A stretch of 64,000 nt of DNA from Caballeronia sordidicola (GTDB lineage Bacteria > Pseudomonadota > Gammaproteobacteria > Burkholderiales > Burkholderiaceae): contig NZ_MTHB01000246.1 in the NCBI RefSeq assembly GCF_002220365.1, forward strand, positions 186,001 through 250,000. The letters are read 5' to 3'. The notes under the pieces are model-generated. The model did no database searches, was not told the origin of the DNA, and saw only the letters and a program-made list of their open reading frames with translations. Positions 43,782 to 51,186 of the stretch are shown in pieces. Position numbers and translations under genes: made by a program. How positions within the stretch are numbered: the stretch's first letter is position 1; every line of letters begins with the position of its first letter.

Positions 43782-44762
43782 TCAAGGTTGCGGATGCTGC
43801 GTGTGCAGCTGCGCTGCGCTCACCATCGCGACACGGCCGCCATCGTGTGAATCCATGTAAATGCCGAACCGTCCGCCGGCGCTCTCGGTCACGAAACGCC
43901 GCAGCATTCCGCGTATTTCCATCGTTGGAATGTCGTCGTACGGAAGCTGGTCGAGCGGGAAGAAACGGAAGTTCTCGGGGATCTCGCAGGCTGCACGCGG
44001 CAGCGCCAGCCGGGCGCGGTAGATCAGGTAACCGGAATCGCTGCCGGCTGCGTCGAAGACGGAATAGAGGAACGTGTCGTCGGGCAGCAATTCCAGGTCG
44101 TCTCCTCCGGCAATAGGAAGCCGGCCATTGACGAGCCGGTGCGGAGCGCTAGGCAGCGTCCAGCCGTTCTTGCCATCGCTTGCCAGCAGCAGCGATCCCT
44201 CCGCCTCGATGAGATAACCGACAATCATGTTGTGCGATGAGAGCCAGCCCGGCGGCAACGGATTCTTGACCTGCGCGTAGCGGCCGCGGCAAAAACCCAG
44301 CGGCGCAGAGGGACTGGTTCCAAAGGCCTGGACACGGCCGATGAGGATCGTGTGATCGCCTGCATCGACCCGGTCATGGACCGTGCAGTCGAACCACGTC
44401 AGGCATTCCGTCAGGACCGGGGCGCCGGTATGCACTCCGTCGTGACTGACGGCAGCGAATTTATCAGCGGATTTGGAGGCGAACAGATTGGAGACGTCGG
44501 TCTGCGCTTCGTGCAGCAGGTTGACCGCGAAGTGATCGGTATCCTGGAAGACCGGAAAACTCGAGGCACCCTTTCCTACGCATACGAGGAGAAGCGGCGG
44601 ATCGAGCGACACCGACGTGAACGAGTTTGCCGTCATCCCGCGCGGACGGCCTTCGGCGTCGCGGGTGGTGATGACCGTCACCCCTGTCACGAAGGTGCCG
44701 AACGCTCGGCGCAAGGCCACCGGATCAACGGCGACAGGTTTATCTGACACTTCGGCTTGCAT
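43782..44762 (-). CDS. Flavin reductase with C-terminal Nudix-like domain
   Basis: Protein of 326 residues starting at the ATG 44762 with GAGGTGAAG before it; the longer open frame upstream overlaps the regulator. Residues about 18-170 are the flavin-reductase-like domain: LRRAFGTFVTGVTVITTRD, GMTANSFTSVSLDPPLLLVCV, the FAVNLL strand and HTILIGRVQAF. It supplies reduced FMN to the LLM oxygenase. Residues about 180-326 form a second domain that looks Nudix-like (GSLLLASDGKNGWTLPS, FRFFPLDQLPYDDIPTMEIRGMLRRFV) but lacks the GX5EX7REUXEE catalytic box. A ligand-sensing role that controls flavin reduction is possible. Confidence 0.87.
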   Translation of the reverse strand: MQAEVSDKPVAVDPVALRRAFGTFVTGVTVITTRDAEGRPRGMTANSFTSVSLDPPLLLVCVGKGASSFPVFQDTDHFAVNLLHEAQTDVSNLFASKSADKFAAVSHDGVHTGAPVLTECLTWFDCTVHDRVDAGDHTILIGRVQAFGTSPSAPLGFCRGRYAQVKNPLPPGWLSSHNMIVGYLIEAEGSLLLASDGKNGWTLPSAPHRLVNGRLPIAGGDDLELLPDDTFLYSVFDAAGSDSGYLIYRARLALPRAACEIPENFRFFPLDQLPYDDIPTMEIRGMLRRFVTESAGGRFGIYMDSHDGGRVAMVSAAQLHTQHPQP

Positions 44763-44770
44763 GGTCTTCA

Positions 44771-44793
44771 CCTCAAACGTCGTTGCGTTGAGG
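44771..44793 (-). promoter_or_regulatory. Inverted repeat covering the flavin reductase ribosome site
   Basis: CCTCAA (44771-44776) and TTGAGG (44788-44793) are perfect 6-bp arms around 11 bases, directly before the flavin reductase gene. On the transcript one arm includes part of the GAGGTGAAG ribosome site, so a stem could reduce translation. It could equally be a DNA operator for the adjacent PucR regulator. Confidence 0.35.
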
Positions 44794-44854
44794 TCTAAGT
44801 TAAGCCATGCAAAAAGCGATTTCTTCCGCTGGACCGAAGGACATCCGACTCTAA

Positions 44855-46684
44855 TTAACCTCTCATTCGAGGTATCGACTTCGGGCGCTTCCCGGACGGT
44901 ATGCTGCTCTCGACCAAGCTGTGCAGTTGCAACGCAAGCTCGATCGCGAAACGCTGCTCCGGCGTTTCGACCTGGATGCCAAACAGGTCCGAAATCCGCG
45001 ACAGGCGATATCGAAGGGTCGTCACGTGAAGGTCCATCGCGTCCGCGCAATGCTGGCTGCGGCAGCCTGAGCGAACATAGGCAGCGAGGGTTTCGAGGTA
45101 AGCCGACTTGTGTTTCTTGTCGTGTTCCACGACCCGGCCTATGGCGCCGTCGATGAAGCTGCGGACGTCGGCCGAATCGGCAGCGCCGATCAGCATGGGC
45201 AATGGCCCGAAGTCGGGGACGGTCATCGCACCCCGTCTGCCGAATGTGCGGGCAACCCGGATCATGCGCCAGCAGCGCTCCCATTCCTTCGCGATCGACT
45301 CGAGACCTTCACACGTATCACCAACGACGACGATGGGTTCACTGCCGAACGAATGGAACAAGGTCTCCGAGACGCGCTGCGCCAAGCGCGCGACGCGGTC
45401 CAGTTCCATGCCCTCTTCCTGCGGCACGAGGCACACGAGCGCCCCGCCGACCGTCACGATGTGCACCGCAACATGCAACTGCGCCGCGAGCAGCGCGACC
45501 GCGCGATGGCCATCGACAGAAAGATCGGCGGACGCGTTCGTTCGATCCGGAAAATCAGTCACGAGCATGCGCATGGGTGCCGCGAGCGACAGCCCGAGGC
45601 GGCGCGCGCGGCGCAGCATATCCTGCTCGTCGCGCCAGCGTCGCTCGACAATTTCGAAGAACAATTCGGTCAGCGTTCGCGTTTCGAAGCGAAAGCGTAT
45701 GACGCTGCGCATCAACTGCACGCTCAGCGCAAACTTCGCACTTTCGATGAGGAGTTTCTGAAGATCATTCGCGTCGGACTTATCGAAGGTCAGCAGCGCA
45801 CCGACCGCTTCGTCGTCGACCATGAGGGACGCTATGCGGGCGTCGAGTGAGAGCTTGTCGCCCAAGTGCAGCGTGATCGTTTCGGCGCGGCGGGTAGTGA
45901 CCGCGTCCCGGACCTCGCCAAGGATCTGGCGACCCGCCGGGCCTTCGAGCATGAGGCGCCACGCGTCGTCTTCATGGACGCCAGGCACCGGCGACGCGGA
46001 CGCCAGCAGGCTGCTTGCGAAGAAATCCAGGACGAGCACAGGCGCATTGAAAAGATCGCCGAGCATCGCGGTAAGCGTTTCTATGGAACCGCCGGCGAGC
46101 ACTTCCTGCAACAGCGAGCCCTGAGCGCCCAGCACGCGGCGCAATTGCTCGGCCGCGGCAAGCTGCGCGCGATGACGATGCGCGCGCTCAATCGCGATCG
46201 CCCCCAGATGCACGATGATCGCCATGAACGCGAGGTCATCCGGGGACACATCCACCACTTTGCGCGATGTAACGGCCAACACCATGGGCCGCCCTTCTAC
46301 ATCGACGCTCGCCATGGGGTAGATCAGCACGGTGCAGTAGCCACGCTCATTTGCTTCAAGCCGATAGCCGGGAAATTCAACGGACTCACGCGCGTCGCGA
46401 ATGTACACGGGCTCAAAACGCTGCAGTGCAATAAGAGCGGGACTGGTCGCCAGTTCCCAGCGATCCCCCAGTGGGCGGCGCAGCATGGCGTTGGACTCAT
46501 AGCGCGCTGTGACCAGTGCGAAACCATGCGCCAGGTCCACGGTCATGATCGAGCCCAGGTCCCAGGAACCGTGCCTGCATGCCGCCTGGATAAGGTCCCG
46601 CAGCAACGTATCAAGGTCGCCGTCTGAGTTGATTTGGCTCGCGACATCACGCAGCGACATGATTCGCGACAGTTGATCTGGCAT
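44855..46684 (-). CDS. PucR-family transcriptional regulator with GAF domain
   Basis: Regulator of 609 residues. Residues about 20-185 form a GAF-like sensor (LDTLLRDLIQAACRHGSWDLGSIMTV, YCTVLIYPMASVDVEGRPMVLAV). The middle, about 200-500, resembles the PucR/CdaR linker with FFEIVERRWRDEQDMLRRARRLGL. The C-terminal PucR HTH reads YVRSGCRSQHCADAMDLHVTTLRYRLSRI near 550-585. It is first in the minus-strand catabolic run, 92 bp before the flavin reductase, and is divergent from the DUF1185 gene, so it probably activates both when its small-molecule ligand binds. Confidence 0.88.
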   Translation of the reverse strand: MPDQLSRIMSLRDVASQINSDGDLDTLLRDLIQAACRHGSWDLGSIMTVDLAHGFALVTARYESNAMLRRPLGDRWELATSPALIALQRFEPVYIRDARESVEFPGYRLEANERGYCTVLIYPMASVDVEGRPMVLAVTSRKVVDVSPDDLAFMAIIVHLGAIAIERAHRHRAQLAAAEQLRRVLGAQGSLLQEVLAGGSIETLTAMLGDLFNAPVLVLDFFASSLLASASPVPGVHEDDAWRLMLEGPAGRQILGEVRDAVTTRRAETITLHLGDKLSLDARIASLMVDDEAVGALLTFDKSDANDLQKLLIESAKFALSVQLMRSVIRFRFETRTLTELFFEIVERRWRDEQDMLRRARRLGLSLAAPMRMLVTDFPDRTNASADLSVDGHRAVALLAAQLHVAVHIVTVGGALVCLVPQEEGMELDRVARLAQRVSETLFHSFGSEPIVVVGDTCEGLESIAKEWERCWRMIRVARTFGRRGAMTVPDFGPLPMLIGAADSADVRSFIDGAIGRVVEHDKKHKSAYLETLAAYVRSGCRSQHCADAMDLHVTTLRYRLSRISDLFGIQVETPEQRFAIELALQLHSLVESSIPSGKRPKSIPRMRG

Positions 46685-46813
46685 GTTGAGGCTTCCAAAA
46701 GTCTTATTTCAATATACGACATACCGTAGCAAAAAATAAAAGATTCATCCCCCGAACACGCGGAGGACGCCCCCGATTCACATCGATAGCATTCGGTTAG
46801 GACGAACCAATAA

Positions 46814-46834
46814 CCAACCGCCAACCGCCAACCG
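46814..46834. repeat. Tandem heptamer, three copies of CCAACCG
   Basis: Three exact head-to-tail copies (46814-46820, 46821-46827, 46828-46834) end just before the GAAGGAG ribosome site of the DUF1185 gene. The array lies in the leader between the divergent PucR and DUF1185 genes and could bind the regulator or vary in copy number. Confidence 0.8.
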
Positions 46835-46847
46835 AAGGAGTGCGCAA

Positions 46848-47438
46848 ATGGAAACTGGGATTCGCAAGATCGCGACGTTTATCGAAGAGACCGTCATCGA
46901 GGGCGGCCGCAAGGCAGAGCGGCCAATCACAACGGTGGTCGTCGCAGCAATCGTTCGCAATCCGTGGGCAGGCCAGGGCTTCGTGGAAGACCTCCGGCCG
47001 GAGATCCTGCGGCTTGCCCCTGTGCTGGGCGCCGAGATGACACGGCGGCTCGTGGCCATCATGCCCGCGGATCGCGTCGAGGCGTATGGCAAGGCGGCTA
47101 CAGTCGGTGTCAACGGTGAGATCGAGCACGGCTCGGCACTGATCCACACGCTTCGCTTTGGCAACATGTTCCGCGAGGCGGTCAACGGCACCGCATTTCT
47201 CAGCTTCACGAACACACGCTCGGCTCCCGGCGCGCTCCTGTCTGTCCCCATGATCCACAAGTCCGAAACGGGCAAGCGGTCGCATTTCATCACGGCCACG
47301 TTCCAGGTCGCGGATGCTCCCGGTCCTGACGAAATCCTGATTGCGATCGCAGCGGCGGACGGCGGGCGCGCCCATCCGCGCATTGCGGACCGCTTTCAGG
47401 ACATGGCGGAGATGGAAGCCGAAAAAGCGGGCGCTTGA
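46848..47438 (+). CDS. DUF1185 (amino-acid synthesis family) protein
   Basis: Protein of 196 residues of the DUF1185/AA_synth family: IRKIATFIEETVIEGG at the N-terminus, AAIVRNPWAGQGFVEDLRP near residue 31, and the C-terminal GKRSHFITATFQVADAPGPDEILIAIA. Function is unproven. GAAGGAG precedes the ATG. It is divergent from the PucR regulator of the LLM operon and is followed by a GhrA-like reductase. DUF1185 genes are common beside LLM oxygenases and amide hydrolases, so a part in the same degradation is plausible. Confidence 0.85.
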   Translation: METGIRKIATFIEETVIEGGRKAERPITTVVVAAIVRNPWAGQGFVEDLRPEILRLAPVLGAEMTRRLVAIMPADRVEAYGKAATVGVNGEIEHGSALIHTLRFGNMFREAVNGTAFLSFTNTRSAPGALLSVPMIHKSETGKRSHFITATFQVADAPGPDEILIAIAAADGGRAHPRIADRFQDMAEMEAEKAGA

Positions 47439-47531
47439 GCAGCAGGACGGGTTGGCGGTCATGGCTTGGGCCGGCTTGACGCAGAGGCTTGATCCAGATC
47501 CGAACTTCACCTCCATGCCGTTGGAGTCTTC

Positions 47532-48476
47532 ATGTCAGACCCGATCGCTTTGATCACCAACATACGTTCCGATTACGAAGCGAGTTATCTGTCAGCGCTT
47601 GCTTCGGCCATGCCTGCTGAAAAGGTCATCCTCTTTCGCCAAATGAGCGAAGAGCAGCGGGCGCATGTCCAGATCGCGATAGTTGCAAACCCTGATCCGG
47701 CCGATGTCGCTGCGTTGCCCCGTCTTGTCTGGGTGCAAAGCCTATGGGCAGGCGTGGAGCAGCTCGTTACCCGGCTACCGGCCGGCGGGCCGCCGATCGT
47801 GCGCATGCTCGACCCCGAAATGTCGAGGACCATGGCGGAAGCCGTGCTTGCATGGACGTACTATTTGCAGCGCGACATGCCGGCGTACGTACGCCAACAA
47901 AGGCAGGGGCTCTGGCACCAGCATGCCTATCGCAAGCCTTCGTCCCTGACGGTCGGAATACTCGGACTCGGTTCGCTCGGCAAGGCGGCAGCAGCTCGCC
48001 TCGGAGATGCCGGCTTCAAGGTCGCCGGCTGGAGCCGGTCGGCCAAGCGGCTCCCCGGCATACAGACGTTTTCAAATGGCGATGGGCTCGTCGCCCTGCT
48101 GCGCGTGAGCGATATCGTCGTCTGTCTCGTGCCGCTGACAAGCGAAACGCGAGGCTTGCTGCATACCGGCCTGCTTGGCATCATGAAACCGGGAGCGAGC
48201 CTCATCAATTTCGCTCGAGGACCCATCGTCGTGACAGACGATCTTCTCGCCGCGCTCGACAGCGGGCATCTGTCACATGCGGTTCTCGATGTCTTCGATG
48301 AAGAACCGTTAGCTCCAGATTCACGCCTGTGGCAACATCCGCACGTGAGCGTGCTTCCCCATATCTCCGCACCCACTGATTTCGAGACCACAGCAGCCGT
48401 TATCGCGGCAGACATAGGTGCGTACCGGGCAAACGGAGCTTTGCCTTGTAGCGTGGATCTCGCGCTCGGTTACTAA
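47532..48476 (+). CDS. ghrA: D-2-hydroxyacid dehydrogenase (GhrA-like glyoxylate/hydroxypyruvate reductase)
   Basis: NAD(P)H-dependent 2-oxoacid reductase of 314 residues. The Rossmann loop is TVGILGLGSLGKAAAARLG near residue 140; FKVAGWSRSAKRLPGI carries Arg and Lys after the second strand, favouring NADPH. INFARGPIVVTDDLLAALDSGHLSHAVLDVFDEEPL is the family's catalytic region, with the His in HPHVSVLPHISAPT near 278. It may remove glyoxylate or a related 2-oxoacid formed by the neighbouring catabolic genes. It lies 93 bp after the DUF1185 gene. The gene name is by family resemblance only. Confidence 0.85.
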   Translation: MSDPIALITNIRSDYEASYLSALASAMPAEKVILFRQMSEEQRAHVQIAIVANPDPADVAALPRLVWVQSLWAGVEQLVTRLPAGGPPIVRMLDPEMSRTMAEAVLAWTYYLQRDMPAYVRQQRQGLWHQHAYRKPSSLTVGILGLGSLGKAAAARLGDAGFKVAGWSRSAKRLPGIQTFSNGDGLVALLRVSDIVVCLVPLTSETRGLLHTGLLGIMKPGASLINFARGPIVVTDDLLAALDSGHLSHAVLDVFDEEPLAPDSRLWQHPHVSVLPHISAPTDFETTAAVIAADIGAYRANGALPCSVDLALGY

Positions 48477-48498
48477 CGTTGTTCGTGAAGGAGCAGCA

Positions 48499-48600
48499 AT
48501 GCGTGCATCACCCATTGCGCCGGCCGTGCCGTTGTCGAAGCGGGCCTCGACGCCCGGGGCCAACAACGTAATTGAGCGCAATAGCCCGGTGGCCGTCTGA
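48499..48600 (+). CDS. Possible 33-residue leader peptide before the AsnC gene
   Basis: A short open frame (MRASPIAPAVPLSKRAST and on to a TGA) begins at an ATG with a strong AAGGAG, while the AsnC GTG, 2 bp after its stop, has no ribosome site of its own. It could be a leader whose translation drives AsnC translation, or a remnant of a longer gene. No family is recognised. Confidence 0.35.
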   Translation: MRASPIAPAVPLSKRASTPGANNVIERNSPVAV

Positions 48601-48602
48601 CA

Positions 48603-49073
48603 GTGATCAAGCTCGACCGCTACGACATCGCCATCCTGCGCGTTCTCGCGCGCGATGGCCGCATCACGAAATCGAAGCTTGCCGAAGAGGTGAACCTGTC
48701 GATTTCACCAACTTGGGAACGCGTGCGCAAGCTCGAGGAGAGCGGCGTCATCAAGGGTTATCGCGCGGAACTTGACTGGGTCGGGACCATCAATGCAAGC
48801 CGGATCGTGGTGGAAGTGACGCTGGCGCGGCATACGGAGCGAGACATGCGGCGCTTCGAGGAGGCCATGCAGGCCGCGCCGGAAGTGGTGCAATGCTATG
48901 CAACGGGCGGAGGCGTGGATTATGTGCTGCATGTGGTGTCACGCGATATCTATCACTACCAGCGCTTCATCGACTCCTTGCTGGTAGGTGAAATCGGCAT
49001 TGAACGCTACTTTACTTATATCGTTACAAAGGTCGTGAAGAGCATGCCTGACAGCGTGCCCGAGTGGGAGTGA
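48603..49073 (+). CDS. Lrp/AsnC family transcriptional regulator
   Basis: Regulator of 156 residues starting at GTG. The N-terminal AsnC HTH is IKLDRYDIAILRVLARDGRITKSKLAEEVNLSISPTWERVRKLEE (about residues 2-46) and the C-terminal RAM domain reads VQCYATGGGVDYVLHVVSRDIYHYQRFID (about 95-125), where amino acids bind in relatives. It follows the GhrA-like gene by 126 bp and precedes proX copy 3, so it may sense an amino acid made by, or fed into, this region. It lacks its own Shine-Dalgarno sequence. Confidence 0.9.
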   Translation: MIKLDRYDIAILRVLARDGRITKSKLAEEVNLSISPTWERVRKLEESGVIKGYRAELDWVGTINASRIVVEVTLARHTERDMRRFEEAMQAAPEVVQCYATGGGVDYVLHVVSRDIYHYQRFIDSLLVGEIGIERYFTYIVTKVVKSMPDSVPEWE

Positions 49074-49535
49074 AGAACGCTTCGGGGCGGTGTGGGAGAG
49101 CAGCATGGCCATCGAGCACAATCTGGCGCACCCCGATCCTCGCCACGCTGATGATGTCGCCGACCCTCGCAGAAAGCCATTCAATGCAGACTCTGGACAC
49201 GCAATAGAGCGCGTTCCTGATCGCGCCTCACACCATTGCCCTCCAACTCACCCAACCTGGCGATGCCAGCGTCAGGGGCGTCGCTATCAACGTGTAACCT
49301 TCAGCGCTCTCGCCACACCTTCAGCGGGCTGCCCGCGACGAAGGCGCCGGGCGACACCCTACGTTGAACGGTAGGCCATCGTGCCGCCACCGTCCTTCCT
49401 TTCGATGGAAGACGCATTTTTTGGTGTCAAGTAACTTAGATCGCATCTGCACGACGGCGAACCTGGTCACCACTTCGATACGTCGCCGCAGCGGTAGTAC
49501 ACCAAACCTCGATATCACACACGGAGATGACCTAC
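49074..49535. other. Intergenic region, 462 bp, before proX copy 3
   Basis: No convincing gene is present: short frames here are Pro/Arg/His-rich and match nothing I know. Composition becomes more AT-rich near 49415-49445 (ATTTTTTGGTGTCAAGTAA), which may hold the proX promoter, but no -35/-10 pair stands out. The proX ribosome site CGGAG ends at 49526. Confidence 0.5.
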
Positions 49536-50564
49536 ATGAAAGCAATGATGCGAGCGGCAACGATCGCGGCATGCGCGGCACTGGCAACGCCCGCCATGGC
49601 CGCGTCCCCGCAGGCACTGCCAGGCGCGGGCAAGACGATTCACTATGCGCAGACCGACAGCCTGGGCGCGAATTATGTCGCGGTACAGATTGTGAAGAAG
49701 GCACTCACGTCGCTGGGCTACGAGGTAAATTTGAGCACGATGGGGACGGTCCTGTTCTTTCAAGCCGTCGCACAGGGTGACGTCGACATGGAGACCGACG
49801 TCAATTTCCCGCAGAGCGAGCCCGACTTCCGCGTGGTCCAGAGCCAGGCGGAAATGGTCGGCGGCGGTGAGATCATTGGCGGCGGCATCAATGGCTACCT
49901 GATCGACAAGAAAACTGCGGTGGCGCACAACATCACCAGTCTCGAACAGATGAAGGACCCGAAGATCGCCGCCCTGTTCGGTGACGATAACAAGGCACAA
50001 CTGATCAGCTGCGATCCCGGCTGGAGTTGCGGTGACGTCGTCAACTATCAGTTGGACAAGTTTGGCCTCCGTCAGACCGTGCATCCCGTGAGCGGCAAGT
50101 ACGAGGCGCTGATGGCGGACGCCGTGACTCGCGTCAAGGAAGGCAAGCCGGCGTTCTTCTACGCGTGGAGTCCGTCATGGACAGTCAACGTGCTGGTTCC
50201 AGGTAAAGACGTGGTGTGGCTGCCAACGCCGGCCGACGCGTTACCGCCGAACGTACCGAACCACGGCTCGGCGCTCGTGAATGGTGTCGAGGGATGCGCG
50301 GGCGGCGCTAATCCGTGTCGTATGGCAATGGCATCCTGGAACTACGGTGCGGTTGCAAACAAGCAATTCATCGCCGCTAATCCGGCCGTCAAGAGGCTGG
50401 TCGAGCAGATCCGTTTCCCATCGGCGACATGGTCAGCCTGGGAACTTGCGATCAGCAAGGGCAACGGCGCAACAGCGGTCGTCTCGACACTTGCAGACCA
50501 GTGGCTAGCCGCGAACAAAACGCAGTTCGACGGCTGGGTTGATACGGCCCGGAATGCACACTGA
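49536..50564 (+). CDS. proX: Quaternary-amine ABC transporter binding protein, ProX-like, copy 3
   Basis: Periplasmic binding protein of 342 residues. The ATG at 49536 has CGGAG 9 nt upstream; the ATG at 49527 overlaps that site and is less likely. The signal peptide ends near TPAMAA. It shares the LISCDPGWSCGDVVNYQL, FFYAWSPSWTVN and GCAGGANPCRMA blocks with copies 1 and 2. It stands alone on the plus strand behind the DUF1185, GhrA and AsnC genes and has no ATPase or permease beside it, so it probably feeds the shared ProVW complex with another ligand. An intrinsic terminator follows. Confidence 0.88.
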   Translation: MKAMMRAATIAACAALATPAMAASPQALPGAGKTIHYAQTDSLGANYVAVQIVKKALTSLGYEVNLSTMGTVLFFQAVAQGDVDMETDVNFPQSEPDFRVVQSQAEMVGGGEIIGGGINGYLIDKKTAVAHNITSLEQMKDPKIAALFGDDNKAQLISCDPGWSCGDVVNYQLDKFGLRQTVHPVSGKYEALMADAVTRVKEGKPAFFYAWSPSWTVNVLVPGKDVVWLPTPADALPPNVPNHGSALVNGVEGCAGGANPCRMAMASWNYGAVANKQFIAANPAVKRLVEQIRFPSATWSAWELAISKGNGATAVVSTLADQWLAANKTQFDGWVDTARNAH

Positions 50565-50622
50565 AGAAGTGGCAGCGCAGGTGCAGGATAGTGGGCGCGA
50601 CGTTGCCGCGGCCAAGCCAATC

Positions 50623-50647
50623 CTGCATCTTCGCGATGCGGCTTTTT
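50623..50647 (+). terminator. Intrinsic terminator after proX copy 3
   Basis: A 7-bp stem (CTGCATC with GATGCGG, one G-U pair) with a 5-nt loop is followed by CTTTTT at 50642-50647, about 60 nt after the proX stop. It is a standard rho-independent shape. Confidence 0.7.
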
Positions 50648-50763
50648 CGTGTTCGAGCGCGTTGGTGGCGGCTGTTACGTAAAAATAGGGGCTCCGCGGT
50701 TCACGGGGCTGCGCGTTCGAGGCGTATCGCTCAGGAGGCGAAGCTCGCGGTGAAGGGTCAGGC

Positions 50764-51186
50764 TCAATCGCTGATTAGGCTGGCGAGCGTTCGCGGGTCT
50801 GCCGATTCAATTCCATTACCGGCACCGCGCAACAACCCGCTGCTTGCCTGCAATAAACAACGGGCGCGCGCACGCTTGAGATACATGCTCGGCGTCATGC
50901 CGCAGAAACGTTTGAAATGCCGTGCGAAATGGCTCTGGTCGAAGAAACCGACTTCAGCCGCCACCACCGATCCGGGCACGCCTGCCAGCAACAACGCTTG
51001 CGCACGCTCAATGCGCAGTCCGCATAAATACCGGTACGGTGAAGAGCCAAATTGCTGCCTGAACGCGGTCGCGAATCGCGACACGCTAAGCGCCGACAAC
51101 TCGGCCAGTTGCGCAAGCGTCACGGGTTCATCGAAGTGAGCCTCGATGAACGCCCGTGCTTCGGTCAGCGGCACGGCTTGTTTCAT
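50764..51186 (-). CDS. AraC family regulator, DNA-binding domain only
   Basis: Protein of 140 residues with both AraC helix-turn-helix units: EPVTLAQLAELSALSVSRFATAFRQQFG (about residues 20-47) and VAAEVGFFDQSHFARHFKRFCGMTPSMYL (about 75-103). There is no N-terminal effector domain; most AraC proteins have 250-320 residues, whereas MarA and SoxS types resemble this size. Its ATG overlaps the FAD oxidase stop (ATGA), so it is the last gene of the amine/opine operon and is made together with the enzymes. It probably gives feedback on that operon. Confidence 0.85.
   Translation of the reverse strand: MKQAVPLTEARAFIEAHFDEPVTLAQLAELSALSVSRFATAFRQQFGSSPYRYLCGLRIERAQALLLAGVPGSVVAAEVGFFDQSHFARHFKRFCGMTPSMYLKRARARCLLQASSGLLRGAGNGIESADPRTLASLISD

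Noticed and set aside
44763..45284. Upstream in-frame extension of the flavin reductase
   Set aside because: It overlaps the PucR gene and is Arg/Pro-rich; the ATG at 44762 has a good ribosome site and starts just before the domain.
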